DNA from: PKWO01 sp036561005
Lineage (GTDB): Bacteria > Pseudomonadota > Gammaproteobacteria > Burkholderiales > Burkholderiaceae_D
NCBI GenBank assembly: GCA_036561005.1
Contig: DATBQE010000068.1
Span: 1 to 5,305 of the forward strand
Reading direction: 5' to 3'
Length of the DNA stretch: 5,305 bases
Shown: positions 4,946 to 5,305 of the stretch, in pieces
Numbering within the stretch: position 1 is the stretch's first letter
Layout: each line of letters starts with the position of its first letter
Position numbers and translations under genes: made by a program
The notes under the pieces: model-generated
Databases searched by the model: none
Told to the model about the DNA's origin: nothing
Seen by the model: the letters and a program-made list of their open reading frames with translations, nothing else

Positions 4946-5305
4946 ATGAACTATCACCAATCAATTATTAAACTTGTAAGGCGCACGTACCTTTTTATTC
5001 TGTCAGCATCTTTGACACTTTTTGCTTTTCCAATAACTTGCAGCGCAGTTGGAAACTATACAGTCAACTCGAACAACGCCTACAACTGGCTCATATCGCA
5101 AAAAAATGCGAACGGTTTGGTCACAAGCTTCCAAGGCGGCAACGTTTGCTACACATACGATAATGCGGTTGCCATCACTGCATTTCTCTTAAAAGGTGAT
5201 ACCGCAAGTGCCAAAGCAGTGCTCAATGAGTTCAAATCATTGCAGCTCTCCGATGGCTCCTGGTACAACGCGTATTATACGAACGGTGGTGTCCAAGAGG
5301 GTCTA
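4946..5305 (+). CDS. Secreted protein, alpha/alpha-toroid (six-hairpin) glycosidase-like, 5' part
   Basis: The first 120 codons of a gene cut by the window edge. Residues 1-34 form a signal peptide: KLVRR as the basic region, a hydrophobic core at about 15-30, and a likely cut after CSA (34). The cysteine at 32 follows PIT, a poor lipobox, so a lipoprotein is unlikely. The mature start reads YTVNSNNAYNWLISQKN, then TYDNAVAITAFLLKGD (70-85), AKAVLNEFKSLQ (89-100) and SDGSWYNAYYTNGG (102-115). Repeated helix pairs ending in DGSW/Y turns resemble proteins with an (alpha/alpha)6 barrel, as in several glycoside hydrolase and epimerase families. This is fold-level recognition only; I cannot name the family or catalytic residues from this part. 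The promoter and twin LacI-type operators upstream strongly suggest sugar-responsive expression, which supports a carbohydrate role. The codons are more AT-rich than in the regulator gene. Confidence 0.8.
   Translation, partial: MNYHQSIIKLVRRTYLFILSASLTLFAFPITCSAVGNYTVNSNNAYNWLISQKNANGLVTSFQGGNVCYTYDNAVAITAFLLKGDTASAKAVLNEFKSLQLSDGSWYNAYYTNGGVQEGL

Noticed and set aside
4935..4949. Four-codon upstream ORF ending in a TGA that overlaps the secreted-protein start
   Set aside because: It overlaps the ribosome site and is too short to show any function.

Overview
The window looks like part of a Gram-negative, probably betaproteobacterial chromosome. Burkholderiales, perhaps Oxalobacteraceae, is my best guess from gene content and moderately high GC in the centre; the sequence does not prove it. 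There is no rRNA, tRNA, CRISPR array, insertion sequence or phage gene. Four complete genes and the 5' end of a fifth can be supported.

Left (1-1426): a plus-strand gene for a 12-helix major facilitator sugar permease of the FucP/GluP type. It converges on ohr across a 106-bp gap that holds two inverted repeats.

Centre (1427-2892): two minus-strand genes. The upstream one encodes an exported alpha/beta hydrolase with a complete catalytic triad. The downstream one is ohr, a thiol peroxidase for organic hydroperoxides with all its key residues. A strong hairpin sits in the 95 bp between them, so they may be only partly co-transcribed. The 171-bp region to the right is divergent and carries a perfect 16-bp palindrome and an extended -10 promoter candidate facing the regulator gene.

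Right centre (2893-4338): a large regulator with two HD-GYP-like domains and a C-terminal LuxR-type DNA-binding domain. The second HD domain has lost several metal-binding positions, which suggests a sensing or scaffold role rather than catalysis. It is the natural candidate to act on the palindrome and possibly on the divergent hydrolase/ohr pair, but no direct evidence links them.

Right end (4339-5305): a 607-bp AT-richer stretch without a convincing gene, ending in the best regulatory region of the window. It has a sigma-70-type promoter (TTGACA, 17 bp, TAACAT) followed at once by two LacI/GalR-type operators 23 bp apart. They precede a secreted protein cut by the window edge after 120 codons, which resembles alpha/alpha-toroid (six-hairpin) carbohydrate-active proteins. 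The arrangement suggests a sugar-inducible extracellular or periplasmic glycan function. The sugar permease at the left may belong to the same metabolism, but its own promoter is outside the window.
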